From CAZDAW01 sp964503685 (GTDB lineage Bacteria > Chloroflexota > Anaerolineae > Anaerolineales > Anaerolineaceae), in NCBI GenBank assembly GCA_964503685.1, contig CAZDAW010000013.1, positions 1-49,349 of the forward strand: 49,349 nt of DNA, given 5' to 3'. The notes under the pieces were generated by a model. That model was not told where the DNA came from. It searched no databases and saw only the letters and a list, made by a program, of their open reading frames with translations. This document shows, in pieces, positions 47,962 to 49,349 of this stretch. The translations under genes were made by a program, and so were the position numbers. Numbering within the stretch: the first letter of the stretch is position 1; the number at the start of each line of letters is the position of its first letter.

Positions 47962-49349
47962 TTAATTTGCTGGTTTCAAATATCCACCGCCGCTCAATAT
48001 ATAAGTCTGGCCGCCCAAAGAAGAATTAGCACTTGCATCATAGTACACGGTATGGCCATTGCCGATGATATTTGTAATAGATGTTCCTGAAATACCAGCA
48101 GTGTTCAGCGTCGTCAGGTAAGAATCTGCTGTCACAGTCCATGAGCTTGTGCCATCTAACGTCAGGTTTGCAACTTTAGCAGTGTGTTCTGAATTGATAG
48201 CGCCTGTCAAGGATGAGCCATTCTGGAGTGTGGCCGTGAGCGAACTGATATTGTCAGCGATCATGTCACCGGTAAGCGTTTGCCCGTCGGCAGTAAAGAT
48301 CACTGCACCACCATTCGAACCGCTTTTACCCCAATTCCCTGCACTGGCTTTGATCAGTGTATCTGAATTGAGTTCAATATTCACACCCTTCAGCGTGATA
48401 GTTCCTGTCGAATTTGTTACATAGAACAGGGGCCCACTCTTTGACGAATATCCTAATGAGCCTCCGATCATAGTAAAGATACCTTTCGTTCCCTCCGCAT
48501 CACCCGACATGCTTTGATAAATCATAACGCCCCATTTATCCTCCTTGCTGGAAGCTAAGGCAGTATTTGTCAGGGTAATGGAATTGGCGCCTTCGATCAC
48601 CGCGGCTTCTGAACCAGTGGCTAAAATTGCAGCATCTGAGACCGTAATAGCACCCGTTGAATAAATTCCGGGCGAATTTGAGCCAGTGGTTAGCACAGTG
48701 CCGCCGGTCACATTGATCGTTCCGCTGCCGCGATCAGTGGCGATAGCGCCAGAACTTGCCCCTGCGGTAGTCATATTGACATTTGTGAGTGTCAATGTTC
48801 CGCCTAAAGTTGCCATCACCGCATGCGCATATTGACCCGTACAATCAATCTTCACATTAGAAATGGTAATTGCCGACCCATCACCGGTTGCAAAAATGCC
48901 ATTTGCGCCATCACCGATTGTCGTTACGGTACTATCGGAAATATTAATCTTGCTCCCTGTAGTTGCCAGTATGCCGGCATTGAGGCCATAGAAACTACTG
49001 CTATCAGATGATGAAGAACCACCGCTGGTTGTGACCGTTGCATTTTTTAGCGTCAAATTACCAGCATTAAGAACATAGATGGCTGATTGATCGGTATTTG
49101 AAGCAGAATACGTTTGTCCAATCTGAGACTCGGTTGTACCATCTACGGTATATGCAACCGTGATGTTTAATGATGATGCATCTGAAGAACTACCAGAAGG
49201 ATTGCTGCCAGGCGCGCCCTTGGGAGGATTACCACCCGGGCCGCCAGGATTGCCGACTGGCGGAGTTCCATCGGGTGGGTTACCGCCAGGCCCGCCAGCA
49301 GGCGGAGTTCCATCAGGTGGATTACCGCCAGGCCCGCCAGCGGAGGGTG
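47962..49349 (-). CDS. Secreted right-handed beta-helix protein with Pro/Gly repeats, 5' end beyond the window
   Basis: The frame is open through to the window edge, so the start is not visible. About 461 residues are seen. The N-terminal visible part is GGPGGNPPDGTPPA-like Pro/Gly repeats, then a Ser-rich linker (NPSGSSSDASSL). About 390 residues of short beta-strand repeats follow, with many (S/T)GGT, NITL, TLTN and ATGS turns, as in pectate-lyase or adhesin-like parallel beta-helices (for example the carbohydrate-binding Cthe_2159 group). No C-terminal barrel or LPXTG anchor is seen; it ends YLKPAN. It is probably extracellular, binding polysaccharide or forming a cell-surface layer. Its own terminator separates it from the C11 peptidase. 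Confidence 0.85.
   Translation of the reverse strand, partial: PSAGGPGGNPPDGTPPAGGPGGNPPDGTPPVGNPGGPGGNPPKGAPGSNPSGSSSDASSLNITVAYTVDGTTESQIGQTYSASNTDQSAIYVLNAGNLTLKNATVTTSGGSSSSDSSSFYGLNAGILATTGSKINISDSTVTTIGDGANGIFATGDGSAITISNVKIDCTGQYAHAVMATLGGTLTLTNVNMTTAGASSGAIATDRGSGTINVTGGTVLTTGSNSPGIYSTGAITVSDAAILATGSEAAVIEGANSITLTNTALASSKEDKWGVMIYQSMSGDAEGTKGIFTMIGGSLGYSSKSGPLFYVTNSTGTITLKGVNIELNSDTLIKASAGNWGKSGSNGGAVIFTADGQTLTGDMIADNISSLTATLQNGSSLTGAINSEHTAKVANLTLDGTSSWTVTADSYLTTLNTAGISGTSITNIIGNGHTVYYDASANSSLGGQTYILSGGGYLKPAN
49261..49344 (-). repeat. 42-bp tandem repeat in the beta-helix gene
   Basis: Two near-identical 42-bp copies (49261-49302 and 49303-49344) encode NPPDGTPPAGGPGG-type units, and a more diverged partial copy lies at 49219-49260. 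The array probably continues past the window edge. Confidence 0.8.

Noticed and set aside
1..49349. CRISPR arrays, transposases, integrases, tRNA or rRNA genes
   Set aside because: No direct-repeat arrays with spacers, terminal inverted repeats with a transposase, or conserved RNA-gene sequences were seen by eye. A tRNAscan-SE or Rfam run would be needed to exclude short tRNAs.

Overview
The window looks like a chromosomal segment of a bacterium of the phylum Chloroflexota, probably class Anaerolineae. This is inferred from gene content, not from an rRNA. The supporting evidence is an upper mevalonate module of archaeal type (HMG-CoA synthase, thiolase-like protein, OB-fold/Zn-ribbon protein) next to a class II HMG-CoA reductase, a bacterial Elp3 radical-SAM enzyme, a Gram-positive-type LexA box (GAAC-N4-GTTC), several apparently leaderless promoters, lipoprotein-type binding proteins and no outer-membrane genes. 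No rRNA, tRNA, transposase, phage gene or CRISPR array was seen. One RNA gene is clear: the small SRP RNA.

Layout: 20-4083 (minus) is the mevalonate operon HMGR > HMGS > thiolase-like > DUF35. 4209-8255 holds an orphan GAF histidine kinase, a UbiE/MenG methyltransferase and two further methyltransferases. 8289-8407 (minus) is the SRP RNA with its own promoter. holB follows at 8507. 9539-14514 (minus) is a maf > PBP > rsgA > binding-lipoprotein operon. 14724-19254 (plus) is a B12-binding subunit > meaB > GNAT > prs > mutM > membrane-anchored protein run. 19247-20851 is elp3. 21570-27400 (minus) is a surface-glycan operon (wecC > wecB > three GT4 glycosyltransferases), making UDP-ManNAcA and probably a ManNAcA-containing polymer.

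27833-31231 holds small metabolic and unknown genes. 31248-36419 is a TetR-controlled ABC exporter made of two different ATPases, one fused to a cNMP-binding-like domain, and an 8-TM FtsX/MacB-like permease. lexA (36549) has a LexA box inside its promoter. Then come a BMP-type lipoprotein, a sugar-1-phosphate transferase, thrB/thrC, a family-92-like glycosyltransferase fused to TPRs, and an unrecognised 316-residue protein. The right end (44351-49349, minus) encodes a surface-directed set: a large beta-helix protein with Pro/Gly repeats (cut by the window edge), a membrane-anchored clostripain-like protease, and a degenerate DhaL/DAK2-like protein with Gly-rich repeats.

Most unusual points: (1) the thiolase in the mevalonate operon lacks the nucleophilic Cys and both catalytic His positions, suggesting a pseudoenzyme scaffold; (2) four or five start codons lie 7-8 nt downstream of a -10 hexamer, suggesting routine leaderless transcription; (3) an ABC ATPase is fused to a CNBD-like sensor; (4) a truncated DAK2 domain is fused to a tandem glycine-rich repeat beside a membrane caspase-like protease and a giant beta-helix protein; (5) LexA has Ala-Ser instead of Ala-Gly at the expected self-cleavage bond.
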